Part shown: positions 29,438 through 39,098 of the stretch, piece by piece | Layout: every line of letters begins with the position of its first letter | Numbering within the stretch: the first letter of the stretch is position 1 | Assembly: GCF_002266425.1 (NCBI RefSeq) | Contig: NZ_NPMN01000007.1 | Coordinates: 97,225 to 161,224 of the forward strand | DNA length: 64,000 nucleotides | Source: Tissierella sp. P1 | GTDB taxonomy: Bacteria; Bacillota; Clostridia; Tissierellales; Tissierellaceae | Direction of reading: 5' to 3' | Position numbers and translations under genes: made by a program | The notes under the pieces: generated by a model | What the model was told of the DNA's origin: nothing | Seen by the model: only the letters and a program-made list of their open reading frames with translations | Database searches by the model: none

Positions 29438-30709
29438 ATGTATTTAATAGACAAACTGGATAATGGTATAAGAGTTGTCATGGAGAAGATTCCCTATGTC
29501 AACTCTGTTTCTATTGGAATTATAATCAATAATGGATCTATAAAAGAGGACAAGCATAATAATGGGATATCACATTTTATTGAACATATGTTATTTAAAG
29601 GTACAAAGAAACGAACTGCTAAAGATATAGCCGAAACAATAGATAACATAGGAGGTCAATTAAATGCCTTTACTAGTAAGGAAAGTACCTGCTATTATGC
29701 TAAGGTATTATATAATCATATAGATATTGCCATAGACGTATTAGGAGATATGTTGACTAATTCAATATTTTCAGAATCAGATATAGAAAAAGAAAAAGCA
29801 GTGATAATAGAAGAAATAAATATGTATTTAGACTCTCCAGAGGATATGGTTAATGATCTACTAAATGAGATAATGTTTGAAAACACATCCCTTGGTCGTC
29901 CAATCCTTGGTACAGAAGAAACAATTAAAAATTTAAGTAGAGAAAAAATTATTGATTATTTTATTAATAATTATAGGCCTGAAAATATAGTAATATCTTT
30001 AGCTGGTAATATTGATACCAAGGAAGTTTTTAAAATGTTAAATTATCATTTTGGGAACTTTAATAATTCAAATAAAAAGATTTATGAGATTAATAGTATT
30101 TATAATTTTACCAATAAAATGAAAGGAATTAATAAAAATACAGAGCAATTAAATTTTTGTATTGGCATGGAAGGAGTGCCAGTCACTTCTGAATATGTAG
30201 AAGGTCTATTGGTATTAAATAATATCTTTGGCGGCAGTATGAGTTCAAGGTTATTTCAAAAAATTAGAGAAGATTTAGGATTAGCTTATGCAGTGGAATC
30301 ATATCCATCATCATATAAGGATATAGGTATATTAACTATATATGCTGGATTGCATCCATCTCAGTTATTAAAGACAGTAAAGCATATAGAAAATGAAATG
30401 AATGATATTAGAAATAATATAATTTCAAAAGATGAGTTAGATAAATCTAAAGAACAGCTGAAAGGTAGTTATGTTCTTGGTATGGAGGGAACTTTTAGCC
30501 GAATGTATGAAATAGGAAAATCTCTTTCTATTTTTAATATGGTTCAATCTCCTGATGAGATATTAAATAAAATAGATAAAGTGAGTATAGATAATATAAA
30601 AGAAATAATTTGTATTATATTTAATAGAGAAAAAATCAATATTGCATATGTTGGAGATATTGAAAATCAAAATATTATTGAAGATAAAATAAAAAATATA
30701 TTATTTTAA
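29438..30709 (+). CDS. mlpA: M16 family zinc peptidase (MlpA/YmxG-like)
   Basis: Inverzincin-type metallopeptidase. The inverted zinc motif HFIEHMLFKGT (His-x-x-Glu-His, about residues 46-50) and the downstream Glu region around KEKAVIIEEINMYLDSPED are present, followed by the M16 C-terminal domain with FGGSMSSRLFQKIREDLGLAY. It has 423 residues, typical for the family. The position after ylxY and upstream of dut and ylmC matches the Bacillus ymxG locus. Confidence 0.92.
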   Translation: MYLIDKLDNGIRVVMEKIPYVNSVSIGIIINNGSIKEDKHNNGISHFIEHMLFKGTKKRTAKDIAETIDNIGGQLNAFTSKESTCYYAKVLYNHIDIAIDVLGDMLTNSIFSESDIEKEKAVIIEEINMYLDSPEDMVNDLLNEIMFENTSLGRPILGTEETIKNLSREKIIDYFINNYRPENIVISLAGNIDTKEVFKMLNYHFGNFNNSNKKIYEINSIYNFTNKMKGINKNTEQLNFCIGMEGVPVTSEYVEGLLVLNNIFGGSMSSRLFQKIREDLGLAYAVESYPSSYKDIGILTIYAGLHPSQLLKTVKHIENEMNDIRNNIISKDELDKSKEQLKGSYVLGMEGTFSRMYEIGKSLSIFNMVQSPDEILNKIDKVSIDNIKEIICIIFNREKINIAYVGDIENQNIIEDKIKNILF

Positions 30710-30724
30710 TGGAGTGTGATTAAT

Positions 30725-31156
30725 TTGAAAGTAAATGTAATAAATAAATCTCAGTTTGAATTACCAAAATATGAAACGGAAGGCTCAGCGGGAATAGATT
30801 TACAGGCTAATATCGATGAGCCTATAGAGTTGAAGCCACTTGATAGAGCATTGATACCCACTGGTTTGTTTATCTCAATACCAAAGGGCTTCGAAGCTCA
30901 GATTAGAGGAAGATCAGGTTTAGCTTTAAATCATGGAATAACATTAGCAAATGGGATAGGAACAATAGATAGTGACTATAGAGGTGAAATTAAAGTTATT
31001 CTCATTAACCTTGGAAAAGAGTCTTATACAATCAATAAAGGTGATAGGATTGCACAGATGGTATTTATTAAATATGAAAAGGCCGATTTAATAGTAACTG
31101 ATGAATTAGATAAAACTGCTAGAGGAAAAGGGGGTTTTGGGCATTCAGGATATTAA
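30725..31156 (+). CDS. dut: dUTP diphosphatase
   Basis: Hydrolyses dUTP to dUMP, preventing uracil incorporation and feeding dTMP synthesis. The five trimeric dUTPase motifs are present: [41 protein letters not shown] and the C-terminal [12 protein letters not shown] prefer TTG 30725, since GTG 30716 sits inside the ribosome site. The length is 143 residues. Confidence 0.94.
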   Translation: MKVNVINKSQFELPKYETEGSAGIDLQANIDEPIELKPLDRALIPTGLFISIPKGFEAQIRGRSGLALNHGITLANGIGTIDSDYRGEIKVILINLGKESYTINKGDRIAQMVFIKYEKADLIVTDELDKTARGKGGFGHSGY

Positions 31157-31169
31157 TATCTAATAAGAT

Positions 31170-31187
31170 GTTATCATAAATGATAAC
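31170..31187. other. Short hairpin upstream of ylmC
   Basis: GTTATCAT and ATGATAAC arms around 2 nt (31170-31187). There is no T-run, so it could be an operator-like dyad or an RNA hairpin. Confidence 0.35.
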
Positions 31188-31243
31188 GCATAAAATCAAA
31201 TTTCTAGAATATTATTTAATATATATAATTAGGAGGAGATCTT

Positions 31244-31483
31244 ATGCGTTTACTCGAATTAGGTCAAAAAGAAATAGTAAATTTAAATAACGGAGGGAGA
31301 CTTGGCTTAATAGCTGATAGTGATTTTTTAATTGATGAAGAAACTGGTAAAATTATATCCTTATTAGTTCCCGAAAAAAGATTAGGTTTCAGGCTTCTAG
31401 GATTAGAAAGCAATGGTACAGAAATACCTTGGAATACAATTAGAAAAATAGGCTATGATATGATTATAATAGAATTAGACTGA
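31244..31483 (+). CDS. ymxH: YlmC/YmxH family PRC-barrel sporulation protein
   Basis: A 79-residue protein of the YlmC/YmxH family with a PRC-barrel-like fold: EIVNLNNGGRLGLIADSDFLID and WNTIRKIGYDMIIIE. In Bacillus ymxH follows mlpA; here dut lies between them. Members are linked to sporulation, with the molecular role unknown. AGGAGGAG precedes the ATG. Confidence 0.88.
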   Translation: MRLLELGQKEIVNLNNGGRLGLIADSDFLIDEETGKIISLLVPEKRLGFRLLGLESNGTEIPWNTIRKIGYDMIIIELD

Positions 31484-31507
31484 TAAACGATGGCCACTAT
31501 ATATTTT

Positions 31508-31547
31508 ATTACATATATTCTAAATTAGAATATATGTAATTTTTTTA
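31508..31547 (+). terminator. Terminator after ymxH
   Basis: Perfect 16-base arms (31508-31523 and 31525-31540) around one central base, followed by TTTTTTAT. The near-perfect palindrome could also stop transcription from the right. The rest of 31484-31741 shows no further gene. Confidence 0.8.
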
Positions 31548-31741
31548 TATGCCTTAAAACCTTATTTACTTTTTATATAAAATCTTATAATTATTAAATT
31601 CATATAATATAGGTATTTAAACACATTGTGAAGTGTTTTACGATTTATATGGATTGACTTAGACGATAATTTATTTCTGAATAGAATATTATTATTTTTT
31701 TAAGCAAATGATATAGATATCAATTATTTTAGGAGGAAATT

Positions 31742-32434
31742 ATGACCAAAAAAGATAACGACAAAGACTGCATGGAAAAAGAAAAATTAGAGAACATTAA
31801 AGAACTTGGAGTTGCAAATATTCCAGAGACAAAAAATAACATTCAATTTATATCTATTATTGGAGAAATAGAAGGACATACAATCTCTCCCAATGATAAA
31901 AAAGCTACAAAGTATGAGCATATTATTCCCTTGTTAATAGCTGCACAGCAAGATCCTAAAATTGAGGGAATTTTCATTATTTTAAATACTGTAGGTGGAG
32001 ATGTAGAAGCTGGATTAGCTCTTGCTGAATTAATAAACTCAGTTGATAAACCAAAGGTATCTTTAGTTTTAGGCGGGGGACATAGCATTGGAGTACCACT
32101 AGCCACTTCGACTGATTATTCCTTTATTGTTCCCACTGCAACTATGACCATACACCCAATTAGAACTACTGGTTTAGTTATTGGAGTACCTCAGACATTT
32201 AGGTATTTTCAAAAAATGCAGCAAAGAATAATAAACTTTATTCTAAGAACTTCGGAAATAGGTAATAAAATATTAACTGAGTTAATGTATTCAACAGATG
32301 AAATAGCCAATGATGTAGGAACAATATTAGTAGGAGAAGAAGCCGTTAAATATAAACTAATCAATGAAGTAGGCGGATTTTCCACAGCTTTAAAAAAACT
32401 TAATGATATCATAGAAAGTAAAAAAAGTCTCTAA
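31742..32434 (+). CDS. tepA: ClpP-like serine protease TepA/YmfB
   Basis: ClpP-fold peptidase, 230 residues. The nucleophile Ser (about residue 115) is in GGGHSIGVPLA and the His (about 138) is in MTIHPIR; the preceding ILNTVGGDVEAGLALAELI supports the fold. It lacks a signal peptide. In Bacillus the homologue ymfB/tepA lies beside spoIIIE and has been linked to protein export or spore processes. Here it likewise precedes ftsK/spoIIIE. The 184-nt gap that follows holds a TTATAACTCATA/TATGAGTTATAA dyad at about 32458-32512. Confidence 0.88.
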   Translation: MTKKDNDKDCMEKEKLENIKELGVANIPETKNNIQFISIIGEIEGHTISPNDKKATKYEHIIPLLIAAQQDPKIEGIFIILNTVGGDVEAGLALAELINSVDKPKVSLVLGGGHSIGVPLATSTDYSFIVPTATMTIHPIRTTGLVIGVPQTFRYFQKMQQRIINFILRTSEIGNKILTELMYSTDEIANDVGTILVGEEAVKYKLINEVGGFSTALKKLNDIIESKKSL

Positions 32435-32618
32435 TAAAGCATTATAATATATAATTTTATAACTCATATAAAAAAGATTCCATTAAAATCGAGAACTTTA
32501 CTATGAGTTATAAAAATAAATAGAATAGAATTCCAAATTATGCTATAATAACTACAGTATGTACTTTAAAGGGGGGTATCTTAGGTACTACATAGTTAAA
32601 GAATTTGAGGTGACTTAA

Positions 32619-34784
32619 TTGAATAAAAGTAGAAAGAAAACTACAAAGAAAATGGAAGACAAGAATAAATATAATAAGGATATTATGGGAGTCATTATTG
32701 TTGCAATAGGTATACTATCTATGATAAGTCTATTTAGTTTTAAAATGGGAATAATAGGCTCTATAATTAGAGGTACCACTTTTTCATTTATGGGCTTTGG
32801 ATCTTACTTTTTCCCTTTAATTATAGTGGGATCAGGCATGGTTTTTATCTTGGATAAATTTAATCATCAAGAAGGAAAAATAATTTTATCTATGGGGTTT
32901 ATACTTTTAAGTATATTAATTATACTTGACGGAATAAATCCTTTTGATTATACATTTTATGATAGAATTAGTAATTCTATTGCTTTAAGTAAAATTGGAA
33001 AAGGCGGAGGAATTATAGGTAGCTTTTTTGGATTCTTCTTCTACAAATTATTTGGTTCCATAGGCTCTTATTTAATTTTAGGACTTATTATATTAATAAA
33101 TATACTCCTAATAACAAATATTAGAGTGAAGGATATTGTCTCCATATTTAAAAAGGAGTCGAAACCAGAAATTAATAAATCAGTTAAACCTAAGGTGATA
33201 AATAACTTAGCTAATGATATAAAGCAAGAAGTAAATAAAGAGGATATTAAGATATTAGACTATACGAAAAATTCTATTGCTAAGGATTCTCCAAAGGAGA
33301 TAAAGATTAAAGAAGAAATAAATAGTATAGATACTGAAATTAAAATTAAACAAAGTAAAAACCATGTTTCTACATATAGTATTCCTTCATTATCATTACT
33401 AAAGTCACCAGCACCTAATCAGGATATAAACGATAAGAAGGAAATACTAAACAATGCTAAAATAATTGAAGAAACCATGAAAAACTTTGGAATAGATGCT
33501 ATAATTACTCAAATTAATAAAGGTCCTACTATTACTTGCTATGAACTTCAACCTTCTCCAGGTATTAAACTAAGTCGAATAGTATCCTTGTCAGATAATA
33601 TAGCTTTAAGTTTAGCATCCTCTGACATTAGAATTGAAGCTCCTATACCTGGGAAGGCTGCTGTAGGAATTGAGGTTCCAAATAAAGTAAAGAGTAGTGT
33701 ATTATTTAAGGAGCTAATTACTTCTGAAGAATATAATAATATTAATTCATCCGTACCTCTAGCTTTGGGAAAAGATGTATCGGGTAATGTAATTGTATCT
33801 ACTATAGATAAAATGCCACATTTACTTATAGCAGGAGCTACCGGCTCAGGAAAATCTGTTTGTATTAATACCATTATCATGAGCATTTTATATAAATCAT
33901 CACCTGAGGATGTTAAGCTCCTATTAATAGACCCTAAAATGGTAGAATTAAGTATATATAATGGTATTCCACATTTATTAATCCCAGTTGTTACTGATGC
34001 AAAAAAAGCTGCTTTTGCACTTAATTGGGCTGTCGATGAAATGGAAAAAAGGTATAAGCTCTTTGCTCAAAACAATGTTAGAGATATGAATTCTTATAAT
34101 AGCAAGGTAAAAGCTAGTAATGGAGAAGAACTTCCTACGATAGTTATAATTATCGATGAATTAGCTGATTTAATGATGGTTTCAGCTCAAGAAATAGAAG
34201 ATTATATTTGTAGACTTGCTCAGATGGCCAGAGCAGCAGGAATGTATCTTATCGTAGCCACTCAGAGACCTTCTGTAGATGTTATAACTGGCACCATAAA
34301 AGCTAATATACCTTCGAGAATATCCTTTGCTGTATCTTCCCAGGTAGATTCCAGAACTATTTTAGATATGGCGGGAGCTGAGAAGCTTCTAGGAAAGGGA
34401 GATATGCTATTCTATCCTTCTTTCTATTCAAAGCCCTCTAGGTTACAAGGTGCTTTTATATCCGATGAAGAGGTAGAGGCTGTTGTTAACTCTCTCAAGG
34501 CTCAAGATATAACTGATTATAATGAAGATATTATTGAAATAGTTGAGAGTCCAAGAGAAATGCAGTTCAATGATAGTGACGATCTTCTGCCCACTGCTAT
34601 AGAGCTAGTGGTTGGGGAAGGACAGGCTTCAATATCATTATTACAAAGAAGATTGAAAATTGGTTATGCAAGGGCGGCAAGAATAATAGATGAAATGGAA
34701 GAGAGAGGTGTAATAGGAGGCTATGAAGGGAGCAAACCTAGAAAAGTCCTATTATCACCTGAAGATTTAGATTCAATACTTTAA
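32619..34784 (+). CDS. ftsK: DNA translocase FtsK/SpoIIIE
   Basis: Membrane-anchored DNA pump that moves chromosomes at division or into the forespore. It has 721 residues: four N-terminal membrane helices (about 20-170), a charged linker, a RecA-like motor with Walker A GATGSGKS and Walker B VIIIDELADL, and a C-terminal winged-helix gamma domain (SISLLQRRLKIGYARAARI). It starts with TTG 32619 after GAGGTGA. With spoVS, ylxY and ymxH nearby, it supports a sporulating host. Confidence 0.95.
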   Translation: MNKSRKKTTKKMEDKNKYNKDIMGVIIVAIGILSMISLFSFKMGIIGSIIRGTTFSFMGFGSYFFPLIIVGSGMVFILDKFNHQEGKIILSMGFILLSILIILDGINPFDYTFYDRISNSIALSKIGKGGGIIGSFFGFFFYKLFGSIGSYLILGLIILINILLITNIRVKDIVSIFKKESKPEINKSVKPKVINNLANDIKQEVNKEDIKILDYTKNSIAKDSPKEIKIKEEINSIDTEIKIKQSKNHVSTYSIPSLSLLKSPAPNQDINDKKEILNNAKIIEETMKNFGIDAIITQINKGPTITCYELQPSPGIKLSRIVSLSDNIALSLASSDIRIEAPIPGKAAVGIEVPNKVKSSVLFKELITSEEYNNINSSVPLALGKDVSGNVIVSTIDKMPHLLIAGATGSGKSVCINTIIMSILYKSSPEDVKLLLIDPKMVELSIYNGIPHLLIPVVTDAKKAAFALNWAVDEMEKRYKLFAQNNVRDMNSYNSKVKASNGEELPTIVIIIDELADLMMVSAQEIEDYICRLAQMARAAGMYLIVATQRPSVDVITGTIKANIPSRISFAVSSQVDSRTILDMAGAEKLLGKGDMLFYPSFYSKPSRLQGAFISDEEVEAVVNSLKAQDITDYNEDIIEIVESPREMQFNDSDDLLPTAIELVVGEGQASISLLQRRLKIGYARAARIIDEMEERGVIGGYEGSKPRKVLLSPEDLDSIL

Positions 34785-34795
34785 GGAGAGATAAG

Positions 34796-36121
34796 ATGGA
34801 GTCAAGAAAAGTTTATATTATCACTTTAGGATGTTCAAAAAATGAAATAGATTCGGAATTAATGATAAGTATAATGAAGGACAATAATTATGAGGTAGCT
34901 AATACATCAGATGAGGCTGATATCATTATTGTTAATACCTGTGGATTTATAGAGAAAGCAAAGGAAGAATCCATAGAAACAATTTGGGAAATGACTAGAT
35001 ATAAAAATGAAGGTAATTGTAAATACTTAATATTAGCCGGCTGTTTAGCACAAAGATATTCCCAGGAGCTAATAGATGAAATCCCTGATATTGATGCAAT
35101 AATAGGCACAGGAAATATTAGAGACATATCTTCTGTAGTCAAAGAACTAGATTTGAAGTCTGAGAAAATTAAAAAGATAGATAATATTGATACAGATTAT
35201 CTAGAAGATATCAAAAGAATTAATTTTAATACTACTGAATATGTAAGAATATCTGAGGGTTGCGATAATTTCTGCACCTATTGCATTATTCCTAAGTTAA
35301 GAGGAAAACATAGGAGTAGGCAAATGGAGGATATAATAAAAGAAGTAAAATATTTAGCTGCAAACGGTGTAAAAGAAGTTATCTTAATTGGACAAAATAC
35401 TTCTGATTATGGAATTGATTTATATGGTGAATATTCTTTATATAAATTATTAGATGAATTGAATTCTATAGATAGTATTTCTTGGATTAGGATACTATAT
35501 TTATATCCTGACAATTTTAATGATAATCTAATTAACTCAATAAAAAATAATCAAAAGGTAGTTAAATATGTAGATATTCCTTTACAACATATAAATGATA
35601 ATGTTTTAAAGAAGATGAACAGAAGAACAAGTAAAGAGGATATTACATCTTTAATCAATAAATTGAGAAAGGAAATACCTGAAATAGTCATTAGAACAAC
35701 CTTTATTGTTGGTTTTCCTGGAGAAACTGATGATGATTTTAATGAACTCTTAAGTTTTATTAAGGATATAAGATTTGAAAGATTAGGAGTCTTTACTTAT
35801 TCTAAGGAAGAAGATACACCTGCTTATAGCTTTCCTGATCAAGTTCCAGAAGAAATAAAAGAATACAGAAGAGATAAAATTATGGAGGCTCAGAAGGATA
35901 TATCAGAGGATATAATGATGAGTAAAGTTGGTAAAGTATTTGATGTTTTAGTGGAAGAATATAGTGAAGGTCATACCTACATTGGCAGGGCATACATGGA
36001 TAGTCCTGAAATAGATGGTGTGGTTTACATTAACTCTATGGAAGAAATAGAATTAGGTAGCTTTGCTGAAGTTAAAATTATAGATTATTTGGAGTATGAC
36101 TTGATAGGGGAGGTAATCTAA
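34796..36121 (+). CDS. rimO: Ribosomal protein S12 methylthiotransferase RimO
   Basis: Radical-SAM enzyme that adds a methylthio group to an Asp of S12. It has an N-terminal MTTase domain (ITLGCSKNEIDSE, with three cluster Cys including NTCGF and AGCLAQR), a radical-SAM core with CDNFCTYCIIP, and a C-terminal TRAM domain. It has 441 residues. Its stop overlaps the start of pgsA by one base (TAATG), so translation is coupled. Confidence 0.95.
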   Translation: MESRKVYIITLGCSKNEIDSELMISIMKDNNYEVANTSDEADIIIVNTCGFIEKAKEESIETIWEMTRYKNEGNCKYLILAGCLAQRYSQELIDEIPDIDAIIGTGNIRDISSVVKELDLKSEKIKKIDNIDTDYLEDIKRINFNTTEYVRISEGCDNFCTYCIIPKLRGKHRSRQMEDIIKEVKYLAANGVKEVILIGQNTSDYGIDLYGEYSLYKLLDELNSIDSISWIRILYLYPDNFNDNLINSIKNNQKVVKYVDIPLQHINDNVLKKMNRRTSKEDITSLINKLRKEIPEIVIRTTFIVGFPGETDDDFNELLSFIKDIRFERLGVFTYSKEEDTPAYSFPDQVPEEIKEYRRDKIMEAQKDISEDIMMSKVGKVFDVLVEEYSEGHTYIGRAYMDSPEIDGVVYINSMEEIELGSFAEVKIIDYLEYDLIGEVI

Positions 36122-36666
36122 TGAATCTAGCTAACAAAATAACCATTTTTAGAGTATTTCTAGTACCAATATTCATGATTGTATTATATTCCAATATACC
36201 ATATAGTACTTATGTAGCAGCAGGAATTTTTATTATTGCATCCTTGACAGATACTTTAGATGGATACATTGCTAGAAGTAGAAATATGATTACTAACTTT
36301 GGAAAGTTTGTAGACCCTTTGGCTGATAAAGTTTTAGTATCAGCTGCTTTGATCTCCCTTGTTGAGTTAGGTAAAGTTCCTGGTTGGGTTGTAGTATTGA
36401 TTATTGCAAGAGAGTTTACTATTACTGGATTTAGAGTAATTGCAGCATCTGAAGGTGTAACTATAGCAGCAAGCCCATTAGGTAAAATAAAGACTATTAC
36501 ACAACTGATAGCTATAATTGCATTATTGCTTAATAATTTTCCTTTTAACCTAATTAATTTACCTTTCGCAAATATTATGTTATATATTTCCTTGTTTTTT
36601 ACAATAATATCTGGAGTAGACTATATATATAAAAATAAATCTGCCCTTAAAATAGGGATTAAATAA
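36121..36666 (+). CDS. pgsA: CDP-diacylglycerol-glycerol-3-phosphate 3-phosphatidyltransferase
   Basis: Makes phosphatidylglycerol phosphate in the membrane. The CDP-alcohol phosphotransferase signature is spread over DTLDGYIARSRN...GKFVDPLADK (DG-x2-AR-x8-G-x3-D-x3-D). It has 181 residues with about five hydrophobic helices. The order rimO-pgsA-cinA-recA is the common one in Firmicutes. Confidence 0.95.
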   Translation: MNLANKITIFRVFLVPIFMIVLYSNIPYSTYVAAGIFIIASLTDTLDGYIARSRNMITNFGKFVDPLADKVLVSAALISLVELGKVPGWVVVLIIAREFTITGFRVIAASEGVTIAASPLGKIKTITQLIAIIALLLNNFPFNLINLPFANIMLYISLFFTIISGVDYIYKNKSALKIGIK

Positions 36667-36680
36667 AAGGTGATTATACT

Positions 36681-37910
36681 ATGATAGCAGAAATTATTAC
36701 AATAGGATCTGAAATTACTACAGGTAGTATTTTAAATACTCATAGTAAGTACATTTCAAGTAAATTGTTAGAACTAGGTATAGAAACTTATTATCATACA
36801 TCAGTTGATGATAATAAACAAAGGGTAAGTGATATCATAAACATAGCATTAAATAGAGCTGATATTATTATTACCACTGGAGGATTAGGTCCTACTGATG
36901 ATGACTTAACAAAGGAAGTTATATCTGAAACTTTAGAATTAGAATTAATAAGTGACAAAAATATTGAAGATAATATTAGAAATATATTTTCTAAATTAGA
37001 CAAGACAATGCCCACTAATAATTTAAAACAAGCATTTAAACCAGAAGGAAGCCAATTCTTAAAAAATTCCATTGGTACAGCTCCTGGCATATTTTTATCT
37101 AAAGATAATAAAAAAATAATCATGCTTCCAGGCCCTTCTAAAGAAATGGAGCTAATGTTTAACAATGAAGTAATACCTCTTATTCATGAGGATTATAATA
37201 TCATAGTTAAATCTGTTAATATAATTGGTATAGGCGAGTCTCAATTAGAAATGAAAATAAAAGACCTAATAAATAAAGACTCAGATATTATAATTGCTAC
37301 TTTTGCAAAAGAAGGAGAAGTTGAAGTTAAAATAATTGGTAAAGGAAAAAATAAAGATATTATTGAGAATAAAATCAATAATGTAATTAAAATACTCGAA
37401 CAGAGATTTCATGAATATATATATGGATTTGATAATATTCCAATAGAAACCATTGTATTTAATTTATTAAAGGAAACAAATTATAAAATTGGATTTTGTG
37501 AGTCCTGCACAGGCGGCTTAATAAGTAGTCGTTTCAGTCGTATACCTGGTGTATCTCAAGTATTTGATAGAAGTATTGTTACCTATAGCAATAATGCAAA
37601 AATGGAGGAACTTGGGGTGAATTCTAATACATTAGAAAAATATGGTGCAGTAAGTGAGGAAACTGCCATAGAAATGGCTAATGGATTACTTAATAGAGAT
37701 AACTTAGATTTATCGTTATCTGTAACAGGAATTGCTGGACCTGATGGAGGAACTGAAGAAAAACCCATTGGTTTAGTATATCTATGTATTTCTACTAAAG
37801 ATCAATCTATACCTATTAAATGTAATTTTAATGGAAATAGGGAGTCTATACAAAATAAGACAGCTACAAGAGCGTTTTTTGAGTTGAGAAAATTTTTATT
37901 AAATAAATGA
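36681..37910 (+). CDS. cinA: CinA: NMN deamidase / ADP-ribose pyrophosphatase-like competence-damage protein
   Basis: Two-domain protein of 409 residues. The N-terminal MoCF-like domain (about 1-170) carries ITTGGLGPTDDDLT and MLPGPSKEME. The C-terminal NMN amidohydrolase domain carries CESCTGGLISSRFSRIPGVS and TGIAGPDGGT. It recycles pyridine nucleotides and is classically linked to recA. It ends exactly where the recA promoter begins. Confidence 0.94.
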   Translation: MIAEIITIGSEITTGSILNTHSKYISSKLLELGIETYYHTSVDDNKQRVSDIINIALNRADIIITTGGLGPTDDDLTKEVISETLELELISDKNIEDNIRNIFSKLDKTMPTNNLKQAFKPEGSQFLKNSIGTAPGIFLSKDNKKIIMLPGPSKEMELMFNNEVIPLIHEDYNIIVKSVNIIGIGESQLEMKIKDLINKDSDIIIATFAKEGEVEVKIIGKGKNKDIIENKINNVIKILEQRFHEYIYGFDNIPIETIVFNLLKETNYKIGFCESCTGGLISSRFSRIPGVSQVFDRSIVTYSNNAKMEELGVNSNTLEKYGAVSEETAIEMANGLLNRDNLDLSLSVTGIAGPDGGTEEKPIGLVYLCISTKDQSIPIKCNFNGNRESIQNKTATRAFFELRKFLLNK

Positions 37911-37960
37911 TTGACTTAATTTAAAATATATTGTAATATAGAGTTAGAACTAACGTTCGT
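37911..37960 (+). promoter_or_regulatory. recA promoter with SOS (LexA) box
   Basis: TTGACT 37911-37916, 17-nt spacer, TAATAT 37934-37939. A Firmicute SOS box of the GAAC-N4-GTTC form lies at 37947-37958, right at the expected transcription start, where LexA would block initiation. The cognate lexA is at 49211. Confidence 0.88.
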
Positions 37961-37969
37961 AAATTGAAA

Positions 37970-37998
37970 GGGGTGACTCCAGTTCAACTGGGATACTT
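37970..37998 (+). promoter_or_regulatory. recA ribosome site separated from the start codon by a small hairpin
   Basis: The only strong ribosome site, GGGGTGA (37970-37976), is 22 nt before ATG 37999, which is too far. Between them CCAG (37979-37982) can pair with CTGG (37988-37991). Folding out those 13 nt leaves an effective spacing of 9 nt. A weak GGGA site at 37990 is the alternative. Confidence 0.45.
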
Positions 37999-39042
37999 AT
38001 GATCGATAACATTGAGAAGAAAAAGGCTTTGGATTTAACCTTAAGTCAAATTGAAAAACAGTTTGGAAAAGGTTCTATTATGCGACTAGGTGAAGATGCA
38101 AAATTAAATATCGACGTAATACCAACTGGCTCCTTAGATCTTGATATTGCTTTAGGAATTGGTGGAGTACCACGTGGTAGGATAATTGAAATATTTGGTC
38201 CAGAATCTTCAGGTAAGACTACTGTATCTCTTCATATAATTGCAGAAGCTCAAAGGCTAGGAGGTATTGCAGCTTTTATAGATGCAGAGCATGCTCTAGA
38301 CCCTGCTTATGCAAAAAGGTTAGGCGTAGATATTGAAAATTTAGTTATATCTCAACCAGATACAGGAGAACAAGCTTTAGAAATAGCTGAAGCTTTAGTA
38401 CGAAGCGGTGCGATAGATATAGTTGTAGTTGACTCTGTAGCTGCTTTAGTACCTAAAGCAGAAATAGAAGGCGAGATGGGTGATAGTCATATTGGACTTC
38501 AAGCTAGACTTATGTCTCAAGCCCTCAGAAAACTAGCTGGTACAATTAATAAGTCAAATTCAACTGTGGTATTTATCAATCAGCTTAGGGAAAAAGTTGG
38601 AGTTATGTTTGGTAGTCCTGAAACAACAACAGGCGGTAGGGCATTGAAATTCTATGCTAGTATTAGACTAGATGTTAGAAGAATTGACTCAATAAAACAA
38701 GGTGATGAAATTATTGGAAATAGAACTAGAATTAAAGTTGTAAAAAATAAATTAGCACCACCTTTTAAACAAGCAGAATTTGATATTATGTATGGTACAG
38801 GTATATCTAGGGAAGGTAATATCTTAGACTCTGGTGTAGCTGCTAATATTGTCAACAAATCTGGTTCTTGGTATAGCTATAATGAACATAAGCTTGGTCA
38901 AGGTAGAGAAAATGCCAAGGATTTCCTAAAAGAAAATCCTGATGTATCATTAGAAATTGAAAATAAAGTTCGTGCGCAATTTGGTTTAATTGAAGACAAT
39001 ACTAACTCCATGGATATAACTAAAGATTCTGAGGAGAAATAA
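37999..39042 (+). CDS. recA: Recombinase RecA
   Basis: Homologous recombination and SOS coprotease ATPase. It has 347 residues with Walker [10 protein letters not shown] (about 68-76), Walker [12 protein letters not shown], and loops L1/L2 around [16 protein letters not shown] and [20 protein letters not shown]. It is followed by a hairpin and a Mre11/Rad50-like gene set instead of the recX found in many relatives. Confidence 0.98.
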   Translation: MIDNIEKKKALDLTLSQIEKQFGKGSIMRLGEDAKLNIDVIPTGSLDLDIALGIGGVPRGRIIEIFGPESSGKTTVSLHIIAEAQRLGGIAAFIDAEHALDPAYAKRLGVDIENLVISQPDTGEQALEIAEALVRSGAIDIVVVDSVAALVPKAEIEGEMGDSHIGLQARLMSQALRKLAGTINKSNSTVVFINQLREKVGVMFGSPETTTGGRALKFYASIRLDVRRIDSIKQGDEIIGNRTRIKVVKNKLAPPFKQAEFDIMYGTGISREGNILDSGVAANIVNKSGSWYSYNEHKLGQGRENAKDFLKENPDVSLEIENKVRAQFGLIEDNTNSMDITKDSEEK

Positions 39043-39055
39043 TAATAAAGAAATA

Positions 39056-39083
39056 TAGACCTCCTTTAATAGGAGGTCTATTT
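39056..39083 (+). terminator. Hairpin after recA
   Basis: TAGACCTCCT (39056-39065) pairs with AGGAGGTCTA (39071-39080), with only TTTG after it. Read-through from recA into the Mre11/Rad50-like genes is therefore plausible, which would put them partly under SOS control. Confidence 0.65.
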
Positions 39084-39098
39084 GTGAGGTGTTATATT

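Noticed and set aside
37973..38002. Nine-codon GTG frame ending over the recA start (TTATGA)
   Set aside because: It could couple to recA, but its start lies inside the ribosome site and it has no site of its own; a chance frame is likelier.
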